Shown in pieces: positions 33,365-41,842 of a stretch of 64,000 nt of DNA. Made by a program: the position numbers and the translations under genes. The stretch lies in the NCBI RefSeq assembly GCF_020873875.1, contig NZ_JAHWGU010000036.1:1-64000 (forward strand), read 5' to 3'. The DNA is from Actinoplanes sp. DH11 (GTDB lineage: Bacteria > Actinomycetota > Actinomycetes > Mycobacteriales > Micromonosporaceae). Under the pieces are notes generated by a model, which saw only the letters and a program-made list of their open reading frames with translations, had not been told where the DNA came from and made no database searches. The number at the start of each line of letters is the position of its first letter. Within the stretch, counting starts at the first letter, position 1.

Positions 33365-34171
33365 GTGGCAGAGATCGCGCGTCCGACACATCCGCTGACC
33401 ACCGACGAGGCCTGGGCTTTCACGGCCGCACGGGCCTCCGCGACCACGTTCTTCTTCGACTTCGACGGAGTCCTGTCGCCGGTGACCGACGACCCGGACG
33501 CGTCCCAGCCGGTGCCGGCGGTGCTCGGCGTGCTGGAGCGTCTGGCGACCGTGGTGTCCCGTGTGGCGATCGTCTCAGCCCGGCCGGTCAGTTTCCTGCG
33601 CTCGCGCTTCGAGACCCTCGGCGGCGTCGACCTCTACGGCCTCTACGGGCTCGAGGTGTGGCACGACGGCCGGGTGGTGACCGAGCCGGCCGCGCTGGAG
33701 TTCGTCCCCACCATGGACGCGCTGGCCGCGCAGGCCCGTGCCGAGCTGCCCGCCGAGATCCTGGTGGAATACAAGCGGCTCTCCGTCGCCCTGCACTACC
33801 GCACCGCGCCCAGCCTGGGCAGCACCGTCGAGCGCTGGGGTCACGAGCAAGCCGAGCGCCTGGGCCTGCGGATCCAGGGCGGTCGCATGGTGATGGAGTT
33901 GAAGCCCCCGGTCGACCAGGACAAGGGCATGGTCATCACCGAGGGCGTGCGCAACGCGGGCTGCGCGTGGTATTTCGGGGATGACATGTCCGACATCAAG
34001 GCCTTCGACGCTCTGCGTGCCCGGGAAGCCGTCGACCCGGCCTTCTTCGGCATGGCGGTGGCCGTGGCCAACCCGGAGACCGGCGCCGAGGTGTCCAGCG
34101 CCGCCGACCTCACCCTCGAGTCGCCGGACGCGGTGGCCGCCTTCCTGGCCGACGGCCTGCGCCGCTTCTGA
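33365..34171 (+). CDS. otsB: Trehalose-6-phosphate phosphatase (HAD superfamily)
   Basis: The 268-residue HAD phosphatase has motif I FFFDFDGVLSPVTD, motif II VAIVSARP, a GLYGLEVW cap segment typical of OtsB, and C-terminal YFGDDMSDIKAF. Expected reaction: trehalose-6-phosphate to trehalose. The partner synthase OtsA is not in the window. The symbol rests on motif order. The start is GTG 33365. Confidence 0.82.
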   Translation: MAEIARPTHPLTTDEAWAFTAARASATTFFFDFDGVLSPVTDDPDASQPVPAVLGVLERLATVVSRVAIVSARPVSFLRSRFETLGGVDLYGLYGLEVWHDGRVVTEPAALEFVPTMDALAAQARAELPAEILVEYKRLSVALHYRTAPSLGSTVERWGHEQAERLGLRIQGGRMVMELKPPVDQDKGMVITEGVRNAGCAWYFGDDMSDIKAFDALRAREAVDPAFFGMAVAVANPETGAEVSSAADLTLESPDAVAAFLADGLRRF

Positions 34172-34256
34172 CAGCCACCCGGCGCGGCGCCGCGCGGCGC
34201 CGGGAGAGCCGGGCGGATGATCGCCGGGCGCGGCGCCGGGGAAGAGTGTGCCCGGC

Positions 34257-35027
34257 TCAGGCGCCGTAACGGCGCTGGCGGTTGCCGTAGGAGCGCAGCG
34301 CCCGCAGGAAGTCGATGCGCCGGAAATCCGGCCAGTTGGCGTCGTGGAAGTAGAACTCCGAGTGCGCCGACTGCCACAGCAGGAAACCGGAGAGCCGCTG
34401 CTCGCCGCTGGTCCGGATGACCAGGTCGGGGTCGGGCTGGCCACGGGTGTAGAGATGCTCGGCGATGTGCTCGACGTCGAGGATCTCGGCGAGTTCCTCG
34501 AGGGTGCCGCCACCGGCCGCGTGCTCGTAGAGCAGGGAACGGACCGCGTCGGTGATCTCGCGGCGTCCGCCGTACCCCACCGCCATGTTGACCTCGACGC
34601 CACCGGTGCGGTTGCGGGTCTTCTCCTGTGCGGCCTTGAGCGTCGCCGCGGTCGCGGCCGGCAGCAGGTCCAGCGCACCCACCATGCGCAGCCGCCACGG
34701 GTTGCCGTCCTCGGCCAGCTCGGTCGCGAGGTCCTCGATGATCTTCACGAGCGGGTCGAGCTCGGCGGCCGGCCGACGCAGGTTGTCGGTGGCCAGCAGA
34801 TAGAGGGTGGCGTGCTCGATGCCGGCCTGATCACACCAGGTCAGCAGCTCCTTGATGCGGAAGGCGCCGACCCGGTGGCCGTCGTTGGGGTCGACGAAGC
34901 CCATCTCGCGGGCCCACCGCCGGTTGCCGTCGCACATGACGCCGACGTGCCGGGGCACGGGCTTGCCGACGAGCTTGCCGGCCAGCCGCCGCTCGTAAAG
35001 GGAATAGACCAGAGAACGCAGACTCAT
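34257..35027 (-). CDS. cis-Prenyltransferase (isoprenyl transferase, UppS family)
   Basis: The 256-residue product has catalytic Asp in VGVMCDGNRRWARE, the LYLLATDNLRRP segment, NMAVGYGGRREI and the C-terminal DLVIRTSGEQRLSGFLLWQSAHSEFYF. It condenses isopentenyl diphosphates in cis to make polyprenyl carriers. The neighbourhood (near phoH) resembles that of the short-chain Z-FPP synthase of mycobacteria, so the product might be Z,E-FPP or a longer carrier. ATG 35027 (MSLRSLVYSLYERRL) is preferred. Confidence 0.9.
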   Translation of the reverse strand: MSLRSLVYSLYERRLAGKLVGKPVPRHVGVMCDGNRRWAREMGFVDPNDGHRVGAFRIKELLTWCDQAGIEHATLYLLATDNLRRPAAELDPLVKIIEDLATELAEDGNPWRLRMVGALDLLPAATAATLKAAQEKTRNRTGGVEVNMAVGYGGRREITDAVRSLLYEHAAGGGTLEELAEILDVEHIAEHLYTRGQPDPDLVIRTSGEQRLSGFLLWQSAHSEFYFHDANWPDFRRIDFLRALRSYGNRQRRYGA

Positions 35028-35059
35028 CACCGCAAAGGGTAGCCACCCCGGCCGCGGGC

Positions 35060-36178
35060 TCAAGCGGGGACGGTCCGCCACGGCACCATCCGCGACGCGA
35101 TGCGCCCGATCGTGCCGGCGTCGAGCAGTCCGTCCGCGAGTCCGAGGTCCACCATCCGGGCGAACGTGTGCGGATCGTGGCGGGCGGCGGCCACCGCGGC
35201 GTCGGCGACCCGCGGCCAGGTGGTGAGCCGGGCCGCGGCGCCGGAGTGCCGCAGGTGCCGGCCGAGGCGGCGGCGCAGCGCGTCCCGGTAGCGCCCGGCC
35301 ACGTCGTGCGGTCCCCGGGCCGCGGCCGCGCCGGCCAGCGCACCGGAGAGCACCGCGTAGAAGATGCCCTCCCCGGTCAGCGGATTGATCAGCGAGAGCG
35401 CGTCGCCGGCGAGGAGCACCCGGCCCCGGCCTGCCGCCGGGCGGTGGGTGGACAACGGCAGGTGGTGCCCGCGCAGGCCGGTCGGTTCGGCGCCGGGCAG
35501 CAGGGCGGCGAGACGATCACGGAGGTACGCCCGGGACAGCGGGCGGCCCCGCAGCAGCTCGCCGTACCCGACGTTGGCGGTGCCGTCGCCGAGCGGAAAC
35601 TCCCAGGCGTACGCCGGCCAGCGCTGCCGGGTCGTGACGATGACCTGTTCGGTGGCGGCCGAGGGGGCGTACCCGCGGATCGCGATCGCCAGGTGCCCGG
35701 CCGGGTTGGCGCCGTGGCCCAGGAACCGCCGGACCACCGATCCGGCGCCGTCCGCCCCGATCAGCACCCGGGCCCGGTACTCGTCGTCGACGACGGCGAG
35801 GTCGTCCACCCGTACGCCACGGGTCGTGTGCCGGCGCAACACCGCACCGGCCGCCACCGCCGCACGGACCAGGCGCTCGTCGAAGATCCGCCGGGGCACG
35901 GTGTGCGCCGGTCGCGGCAGCGGCCGGGCCACCGCCGCGCCACCCGGCGCCACCAGCCGCAACCGTTCGATCGGCGGGAAGCCGCCGACCGGGTCCGGCA
36001 CGCCCAGCGCGGTCAGGACGTCGACGGCCTCGGCCGCGATCCCGTCGCCGCACGGCTTGTCCCGCGGGAAGCCGATCCGGTCCAGCAGCAGCACCCGCGC
36101 GCCGCCGCGCAGGGCGGCCAGGGCCGCGGCGGACCCGGCCGGCCCGGCGCCGACGACGGCCACGTCATAGACGTCCAT
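35060..36178 (-). CDS. Geranylgeranyl reductase-family FAD-dependent oxidoreductase
   Basis: The 372-residue product has an N-terminal Rossmann motif DVAVVGAGPAGSAAALAALRGG, a GFPRDKPCGDGI motif typical of the GGR/digeranylgeranyl-phospholipid reductase family, GADGAGS, and GRVLLAGDALSLINPLTGEGIFYA for FAD binding. Members saturate isoprenoid chains or act as ring hydroxylases. Placed 32 bp upstream of the cis-prenyltransferase on the same strand, it may reduce its polyprenyl product. Confidence 0.85.
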   Translation of the reverse strand: MDVYDVAVVGAGPAGSAAALAALRGGARVLLLDRIGFPRDKPCGDGIAAEAVDVLTALGVPDPVGGFPPIERLRLVAPGGAAVARPLPRPAHTVPRRIFDERLVRAAVAAGAVLRRHTTRGVRVDDLAVVDDEYRARVLIGADGAGSVVRRFLGHGANPAGHLAIAIRGYAPSAATEQVIVTTRQRWPAYAWEFPLGDGTANVGYGELLRGRPLSRAYLRDRLAALLPGAEPTGLRGHHLPLSTHRPAAGRGRVLLAGDALSLINPLTGEGIFYAVLSGALAGAAAARGPHDVAGRYRDALRRRLGRHLRHSGAAARLTTWPRVADAAVAAARHDPHTFARMVDLGLADGLLDAGTIGRIASRMVPWRTVPA

Positions 36179-36264
36179 GCGGACAGCCTGGCGGTTCCGG
36201 CACCGACCGGCCACCCGTGCCGGGCCCGCACCCGGCAGGGGCGCGGGGGCGGACCCGGTGTGGA

Positions 36265-38070
36265 TCAGGCGTCGGCGAGGCGGGCGCGCAGCGCGTCGAG
36301 TTCGGCCCAGAGCACCGCCGGCAGCTTGTCACCGAACTTGTTGAACCACTCGGTGACCTGCGGGATCTCGGCCGCCCACTCCTGCGGGTCGACGCGGAGC
36401 ACCGCCTCCAGCGCGGCCCGGTCGATGTCCAGCCCGGTCACGTCGATCGACTCCGGGGTGGGAACGTGACCGATCAGGGTCTCCACCGCGTCGGCCTTGC
36501 CGTCCAGCCGCTCCACGATCCACTTGAGCACCCGGCTGTTCTCCCCGAAGCCCGGCCAGAGGAACCCGCCGTCCGCGTCGCGGCGGAACCAGTTGACGTA
36601 GAAGACCTTGGGGAGCTTGTCGGCGTCGCCGGAGGCGCCCTTCGCCATGTCGATCCAGTGCTGGAAGTAGTCGCCGGCGTGGTAGCCGATGAACGGCAGC
36701 ATCGCCATCGGGTCGCGCCGCACCACGCCGACCTGTCCGACTGCGGCGGCGGTGGTCTCACTGGACAGCGTGGCGCCGAGGTAGACCCCGTGCACCCAGT
36801 CGCGGGCCTCGCTGACCAGCGGGATCGTGGTCTTGCGGCGACCACCGAAGAGGATCGCGTCGATCGGCACGCCGCGCGGGTCGTGGTACTCGTCGGCCAG
36901 GATCGGGCACTGCTCGATCGGGGTGCAGAAGCGGCTGTTCGGGTGGCTGGAGACGGCGTCCGACTCCGGCGTCCAGTCGTTGCCCTTCCAGTCGGTGAGG
37001 TGTGCGGGCGGCTCGCCCATGCCCTCCCACCAGATGTCGCCGTCGTCGGTCAGCGCCACGTTGGTGAAGACCGAGTTGCCCTTGGCCAGGGTCCGCATCG
37101 CGTTCGGGTTGGTGTGGAAGTCGGTGCCGGGCGCGACGCCGAACAGGCCGAACTCCGGGTTGGTCGCCCACAGCCGGCCGTCCTCGCCGAAGCGCATCCA
37201 GGCGATGTCGTCGCCGACGGTCTCCACCTTCCAGCCGGGCAGCGTCGGCTCCAGCATGGCGAGGTTGGTCTTGCCGCAGGCCGACGGGAACGCGCCGGCG
37301 ATGTAGCGGACCTGGCCCTCCGGCGAGGTGAGCTTCATGATCAGCATGTGCTCGGCGAGCCAGCCCTCGTCACGGGCTGCCACACTGGCGATCCGCAGCG
37401 CGTAGCACTTCTTGCCGAGCAGCGAGTTGCCGCCGTAACCGGAGCCGAACGACCAGATCTCCCGGGTCTCCGGGAAGTGCGAGATGTACTTGGTGTCGCT
37501 GCACGGCCAGGCGGTGTCCGTTTCCCCCGCCGCCAGCGGCGCGCCGACCGAGTGCAGGCAGGGCACGTAGTCCGCGTCGTCGCCCATCGCCGCCAGGACC
37601 TCGGCCCCCATCCGGGTCATGATGCGCATGCTCGCCACGACGTACGGGCTGTCGGTCAGCTCCACACCGAACATCGGCTGTGGCGCGTCGAGCGAGCCCA
37701 TGCAGAACGGGACGACATACATCGTCCGGCCGGTCATGCAGCCCCGGTAGAGCCCGGTCATGACCTGCTTCATCTCGGCCGGCGCCATCCAGTTGTTGGT
37801 GGGACCGGCGTCGGCCTCGTCGACCGAGCAGATGAAGGTGCGTTCCTCGACCCGCGCCACGTCGGACGGGTCGGTTCGCGCCCAGAACGAGTTCGGTTTC
37901 TTCTTTTCGTCGAGGCGGACCAGCGCTCCGGCCTCGACCAGCTCGTCGGTGAGGCGGGCCCATTCGGCCTCCGAACCGTCGCACCAGACGATCCGGTCGG
38001 GCGTGGTCAGGGCGGCGACCTCGGCCACCCACGCCAGCAGGCGGGGGTGCGAGGTAGGGGGCAGAGACAA
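36265..38070 (-). CDS. pckG: Phosphoenolpyruvate carboxykinase (GTP)
   Basis: The 601-residue GTP-type enzyme converts oxaloacetate to PEP. The P-loop FPSACGKTNLAMLEP, the active-site ANPEFGLFGVAPGT and the FGGRRKTTIPLV segment (R-loop region) are intact. I chose TTG 38070: GAAGGAG lies seven bases upstream and the resulting length matches known PckG (~606), while upstream ATGs at 38142 or 38133 have no ribosome binding site and would add 24 unconserved residues. Confidence 0.92.
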   Translation of the reverse strand: MSLPPTSHPRLLAWVAEVAALTTPDRIVWCDGSEAEWARLTDELVEAGALVRLDEKKKPNSFWARTDPSDVARVEERTFICSVDEADAGPTNNWMAPAEMKQVMTGLYRGCMTGRTMYVVPFCMGSLDAPQPMFGVELTDSPYVVASMRIMTRMGAEVLAAMGDDADYVPCLHSVGAPLAAGETDTAWPCSDTKYISHFPETREIWSFGSGYGGNSLLGKKCYALRIASVAARDEGWLAEHMLIMKLTSPEGQVRYIAGAFPSACGKTNLAMLEPTLPGWKVETVGDDIAWMRFGEDGRLWATNPEFGLFGVAPGTDFHTNPNAMRTLAKGNSVFTNVALTDDGDIWWEGMGEPPAHLTDWKGNDWTPESDAVSSHPNSRFCTPIEQCPILADEYHDPRGVPIDAILFGGRRKTTIPLVSEARDWVHGVYLGATLSSETTAAAVGQVGVVRRDPMAMLPFIGYHAGDYFQHWIDMAKGASGDADKLPKVFYVNWFRRDADGGFLWPGFGENSRVLKWIVERLDGKADAVETLIGHVPTPESIDVTGLDIDRAALEAVLRVDPQEWAAEIPQVTEWFNKFGDKLPAVLWAELDALRARLADA

Positions 38071-38381
38071 GATGAAGCTCCTTCGGTCGGCACTGACCAA
38101 TGACGAATCAGCCGGAAAAACCGGCGGTGTCATGGGAGTCACATGAGCCTAAGCCCGACAGTGCTTGGAGTTCATCGGCCGATCCTGTGGACAACCGCAC
38201 AATCTATGGCTGCGGTGCGCATAAACGATCGATTCTTCGCCGCTCGACGCACGAGCGCGCAATCAGGGGCCGGAACAGGCCGAGGCACACCGGCACTCTG
38301 ACAACTTTCACAAAAAGGACTTAACGCCTTAGACTTTCACCTAATCGGGCTTTCCTCGCAGTTCCGGCCACAGGAGGCGGA
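38071..38381. promoter_or_regulatory. Divergent pckG-sigma factor promoter region with a DnaA box
   Basis: This 311-bp gap holds a small hairpin GCCGG-AAAAA-CCGGC (38111-38125) and a perfect DnaA box TGTGGACAA (38186-38194, i.e. TTGTCCACA on the minus strand). An AT-richer stretch before the sigma gene includes CTGACA (38298-38303), with TTAACG 17 bp away, as a weak promoter candidate. No gene is seen. Confidence 0.5.
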
Positions 38382-39146
38382 ATGACGACCCCGGGCAACG
38401 ACGCAGAATCGGACACCGACCTGCTGAGCGCCGTCCGGAAGGGCGACACCGCCGCTTTCGGCACGCTCTACGAACGGCACCACGCGGCCGTGCGGCAGTT
38501 CGCGTTCGGTCTGGTGCGCGATCCCGCCGACGTCGACGACCTGGTGGCCGAGACGTTCGCCAAGGTGTTCGCGACCCTGCGCGCCGGTCGTGGGCCACTG
38601 GTGGCGTTCCGCGCCTACCTGCACACCACCATGCGGCACGTCTGCTACCACCGCGCGCGGCTGGACCGGCGGCTGGAGTTCACCGACGATCTGACCCGGT
38701 ACGACGCGGGCGAGCCGTTCACCGACCCGGCGCTGGACCGGCTGGAACGCAGCTTCGCGGCGGCCGCCTTCCGCCAGCTGCCGCCCCGCTGGCGTGACGT
38801 GCTCTGGCAGACCGAGGTGGAGGGCAGCACCCCGGCCGAGCTGGCGCCCCGGATGGGACTGACACCGAACGCGGTGGCCGTGCTGGCCCACCGCGCCCGG
38901 GAGGGACTGCGCAGCCTCTACCTCCAGCAGCACGTGACCGCTGCTGATCACCCGGAGTGTCGGTGGGCCGGCGAGCGGCTGGGGGGTCAGGTGCGCGGCC
39001 GGCTGGCGGCCCGCGACGCGCATCGGATGCGCACCCACCTCGCCTGGTGCTCCGACTGCCGGGGCCGGCTCGCCGAGATCCGCGAGGTGGACGGTTTCCG
39101 CCACGCACCGTATCGACAGCGTCACCATGCCGGGAGCCACGGTTAA
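38382..39146 (+). CDS. ECF sigma factor with C-terminal zinc-binding anti-sigma-like domain
   Basis: The 254-residue product has sigma2 (FGTLYERHHAAVRQFAFGLVRDPADVDDLVAETFAKVF) and sigma4 (LPPRWRDVLWQTEVEGSTPAELAPRMGLTPNAVAVLAHRAREGL). The last ~70 residues add HPECRWAGERLGGQVRGRL... and HLAWCSDCRGRLAE, an H-x-x-C...C-x-x-C arrangement like the zinc anti-sigma (ZAS/zf-HC2) domain, here fused to the sigma factor itself. It may be self-inhibited and redox- or metal-controlled. GGAGG lies just upstream of ATG 38382. No separate anti-sigma gene follows. Confidence 0.88.
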   Translation: MTTPGNDAESDTDLLSAVRKGDTAAFGTLYERHHAAVRQFAFGLVRDPADVDDLVAETFAKVFATLRAGRGPLVAFRAYLHTTMRHVCYHRARLDRRLEFTDDLTRYDAGEPFTDPALDRLERSFAAAAFRQLPPRWRDVLWQTEVEGSTPAELAPRMGLTPNAVAVLAHRAREGLRSLYLQQHVTAADHPECRWAGERLGGQVRGRLAARDAHRMRTHLAWCSDCRGRLAEIREVDGFRHAPYRQRHHAGSHG

Positions 39147-39219
39147 GACTCGGTCGCGACCGAGAAAGACCCGGCAGCGCGGACAGCGACACGTGACACC
39201 CGCCGGTACCCTCGGACCC

Positions 39220-39759
39220 GTGCCCCCGAAACCAGCGCAGTCATCCGGCCTGCGTGCGCGGCTGCGGGCGCTCGTCCACGAAGTGGGCAAGTTCGGCACG
39301 GTCGGTGGCATCGCGTTCGCCATCGACTTGATGATTTTCAACGTCCTGCTGCGGAACGGCGCCGAGACACTCACCGCGAAGACCGTCTCCACGATCATCG
39401 CGACCACCATCGCGTTCCTCGGCAACCGGTTCTGGACCTGGCGGGACGGCCGGCACACCAACATGGCCCGGCAGTACACGATGTTCTTCGTCCTGAACGC
39501 GATCGGCCTGGGCATCGCCCTGACCTGTCTCGCGATCAGTCATTACGGCCTCGGTCAGATCTGGCCCGCGCTGCGGAGCCCGGTGGCCGACAACATAGCG
39601 GGACAGTTCGTCGGCACCGCTATGGGTACGATGTTCCGCTTCTGGTCATACCGCCGCTTCGTCTTCCGGGCCACCGACGCCCCGGTGCCCGGCGAGGCGG
39701 CAGAGACCGGAGAACCGCCGGACCGGAGTGTGACGCCATCGTCGTCGTCCACCCGCTGA
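39220..39759 (+). CDS. GtrA-family membrane protein (first of two)
   Basis: The product has about 179 residues from GTG 39220. The GtrA domain has VGKFGTVGGIAFAIDLMIFNVLL, IIATTIAFLGNRFWTWRD and a final FRFWSYRRFVF. GtrA proteins have four membrane helices and are thought to move undecaprenyl-linked sugars for wall glycosylation. An ATG at 39127 would overlap the sigma gene by 20 bp and add a very basic tail. A second GtrA gene follows 40 bp downstream. Confidence 0.85.
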   Translation: MPPKPAQSSGLRARLRALVHEVGKFGTVGGIAFAIDLMIFNVLLRNGAETLTAKTVSTIIATTIAFLGNRFWTWRDGRHTNMARQYTMFFVLNAIGLGIALTCLAISHYGLGQIWPALRSPVADNIAGQFVGTAMGTMFRFWSYRRFVFRATDAPVPGEAAETGEPPDRSVTPSSSSTR

Positions 39760-39799
39760 CACCTCGGCGTCACTGCCCCTGTTCCCGTAAGGTTGCCCA

Positions 39800-40357
39800 A
39801 TGCCCTCAGCCAGCACGCTGACGGATCGCCTGCGCCGTCTCGCCCCGGAAGCCATCGCCTTCGGCATCATCGGCGCCGGCAACACCCTGCTCTACATGGC
39901 CATCACGTACGTCCTGCTCGACATCGGCGCGGTCAAGGCGAGTGTGATCGCCACGGTCATCACCACCACGCTGGCGTACATCGCCAACCGCTACTGGACG
40001 TACCGCAAACACACCCGCACCGCGCTGCGCCGTGAGTACACGCTCTTCTTCGGGTTCAACCTGATCGGCATGCTCATCCAGTCCGGCGCCATCGCCGTCG
40101 GCAAGTACGGTTTCGGTCTCACCGAGGAACACGACGAGCTGGCCTTCATGTCGGTCACCGTGATCGGCATCGGGATCGCGACCATCTTCCGCTTCTGGGC
40201 GTACCGGACGTTCGTCTTCCTCAAGCCGCCGGTGGACGGCCACGAGGCCGCGATCACCGAACTGGACGCGACAGCCGGGCTCGCCGAGCTCAGCGCCGTC
40301 GACCAGCCGGGCAGCGTGGCAAGCCTCGACCTGCAGGCGGAGCTCGACCCCCGCTGA
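39800..40357 (+). CDS. GtrA-family membrane protein (second of two)
   Basis: The 185-residue product is a paralogue of the preceding gene: AFGIIGAGNTLLYMAITYVLL, ITTTLAYIANRYWTYRKH and FRFWAYRTFVFLKP give the same four-helix GtrA layout. The tail is acidic, unlike the Ser/Pro tail of the first copy. Tandem GtrA genes suggest a heterodimer or two substrates; both are inferences. Confidence 0.87.
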   Translation: MPSASTLTDRLRRLAPEAIAFGIIGAGNTLLYMAITYVLLDIGAVKASVIATVITTTLAYIANRYWTYRKHTRTALRREYTLFFGFNLIGMLIQSGAIAVGKYGFGLTEEHDELAFMSVTVIGIGIATIFRFWAYRTFVFLKPPVDGHEAAITELDATAGLAELSAVDQPGSVASLDLQAELDPR

Positions 40358-40387
40358 CCCCCGAACCGAAGCCCCCCGAACCGAAGC

Positions 40388-40957
40388 TCAGCGCCGGAAG
40401 ACGCCGCGACGCGGCGCCGGCGCTGTTTCTTCGTCCGGTCCGGGATCCGCGTCGGCCTCGTCGTCGTCGGGCGCCGGGCTGAGTTCGATCAGCTCGTAAA
40501 GGGTGCTCTGCACGCGCTGGGCGTGCGGCAGACCGGTCAGCACCGCGGTCCGGTCACCGATCGAGTCGACGGTCAAGGTGCCGCTGCCGAACACCCGGTC
40601 CAGCACCGACTGGGCCAGCGCGTGATCGTTCACCCGGTTCAGCGGCAGGTCGCGGCGCTCGCGCGTGAGCACACCGCGCTGGAGCAGGATCCGCTCGTTC
40701 GTGACGACGTAGTGGGTGCAGCGCCACACCACGAGCGGCCACACACCGTAACGCAGTGAATACCACACCAGGATCGCGGCGGCCAGCCAGAAGCCGATCC
40801 GGCCGCCCTCGGTGTCCGGAAGCAGCACCCACGCCATGATCAGGCCCGCCACGGCCGGCAGCAGGACGGCGAGCGGCACGATCGCCGCCCTCCAATGCGG
40901 AGCCAGGTGGAGGACGACCTCCTCCTCGTCCGCGAGCACATCCTCCGGGAACGCCAC
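40388..40957 (-). CDS. Membrane PH-domain (bPH2/DUF304) protein
   Basis: The 189-residue product has two adjacent membrane helices (about 25-45 and 55-75) followed by the bPH2 pattern HYVVTNERILLQRGVLTRERRDLPLNRVNDHAL and VFGSGTLTVDSI. The C-terminal tail is acidic, ending Arg-rich. GTG 40957 (VAFPEDVL) starts one base after the birA stop and suits the family; an ATG at 40981 overlaps birA. Function unknown; downstream partner of birA in one transcript. Confidence 0.82.
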   Translation of the reverse strand: MAFPEDVLADEEEVVLHLAPHWRAAIVPLAVLLPAVAGLIMAWVLLPDTEGGRIGFWLAAAILVWYSLRYGVWPLVVWRCTHYVVTNERILLQRGVLTRERRDLPLNRVNDHALAQSVLDRVFGSGTLTVDSIGDRTAVLTGLPHAQRVQSTLYELIELSPAPDDDEADADPGPDEETAPAPRRGVFRR

Positions 40958-40961
40958 GAGC

Positions 40962-41816
40962 TCAGCGTACGTGCAGGACATCCCCCGCCGAGACACGATG
41001 TTCGGTGCCGTCAGCCGTACGGATCACCAGCTGGCCGTCGCCGTCCACCGTGGTCGCCTCGCCGGTCAGCTCGCCACCGCCCGGCAGCAGCACCCGCACC
41101 GCCCGGCCGATCGTGGCGCACCCCCGGCGGTACTCGGCGGTCAGCCCGCACATCTCCGCGTCGCCACCCGCCTCCCGCCAGCCCTCGTACCACCTGGCGA
41201 ACCCGCGCAGCAGCGCCCGCAGCAACGGATCCCGGTCCGCCTCCTCGGCGCCGGCCACCAGCAGCGAGGTCGCCGGCACACCGGTCGTGGCCGGCAGTTC
41301 GTCGGCGCGGGTGCTGACGTTCAGGCCGATCCCGATCACGATGGCGTCGCCGGCCACCTCGGCCAGGATCCCGGCGCACTTGCGGTCACCGACGAGCAGG
41401 TCGTTCGGCCATTTCAGAGCGGCCTCGACACCCGACACCCGGGTCACCGCCTCGCGCAGCGCCACCCCGGCCAGCAGCGGCAACCAGCCGAACGACCCGG
41501 GTGGCGCCGCCGGCCAGCCGCGCTCCGCGTCCGGCGCCGACGGTCGCAGCAGGACACTGAGCGTGAGCCCGGCCCGCGGCGGCGACACCCACTGCCGGTC
41601 CCGGCGCCCCCGGCCCGCCGACTGGCTTTCGGCGACCACGACCAGGCCCTCCGGCTCGGCACCGCGGGCCGCGTCGGCCGCGTCGGCGTTTGTCGAGCCG
41701 GTCTCCGCGCGCACGTCGATCCGCGACCAGAAGCCGCCCGGCACGACGAGCGCGCGGTTCAGCGCCCGGGCGGAGAGCGGCGGGCGGCCGAGATCGGCGT
41801 ACGACGAGGAAGTCAT
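40962..41816 (-). CDS. birA: Biotin--[acetyl-CoA-carboxylase] ligase
   Basis: The 284-residue product has the biotinyl-AMP loop SAGRGRRDRQWVSP, LKWPNDLLVGDRKCAGIL and GIGLNVST, and a C-terminal SH3-like domain. It lacks an N-terminal helix-turn-helix, so it is a ligase only. Target: the carrier lysine of the AccA-type alpha subunit at 54381-56129 (K548). It is encoded among the acyl-CoA carboxylase genes. Confidence 0.93.
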   Translation of the reverse strand: MTSSSYADLGRPPLSARALNRALVVPGGFWSRIDVRAETGSTNADAADAARGAEPEGLVVVAESQSAGRGRRDRQWVSPPRAGLTLSVLLRPSAPDAERGWPAAPPGSFGWLPLLAGVALREAVTRVSGVEAALKWPNDLLVGDRKCAGILAEVAGDAIVIGIGLNVSTRADELPATTGVPATSLLVAGAEEADRDPLLRALLRGFARWYEGWREAGGDAEMCGLTAEYRRGCATIGRAVRVLLPGGGELTGEATTVDGDGQLVIRTADGTEHRVSAGDVLHVR

Positions 41817-41842
41817 CCCGGCAGCCTATGCGGCCCCGCGAA

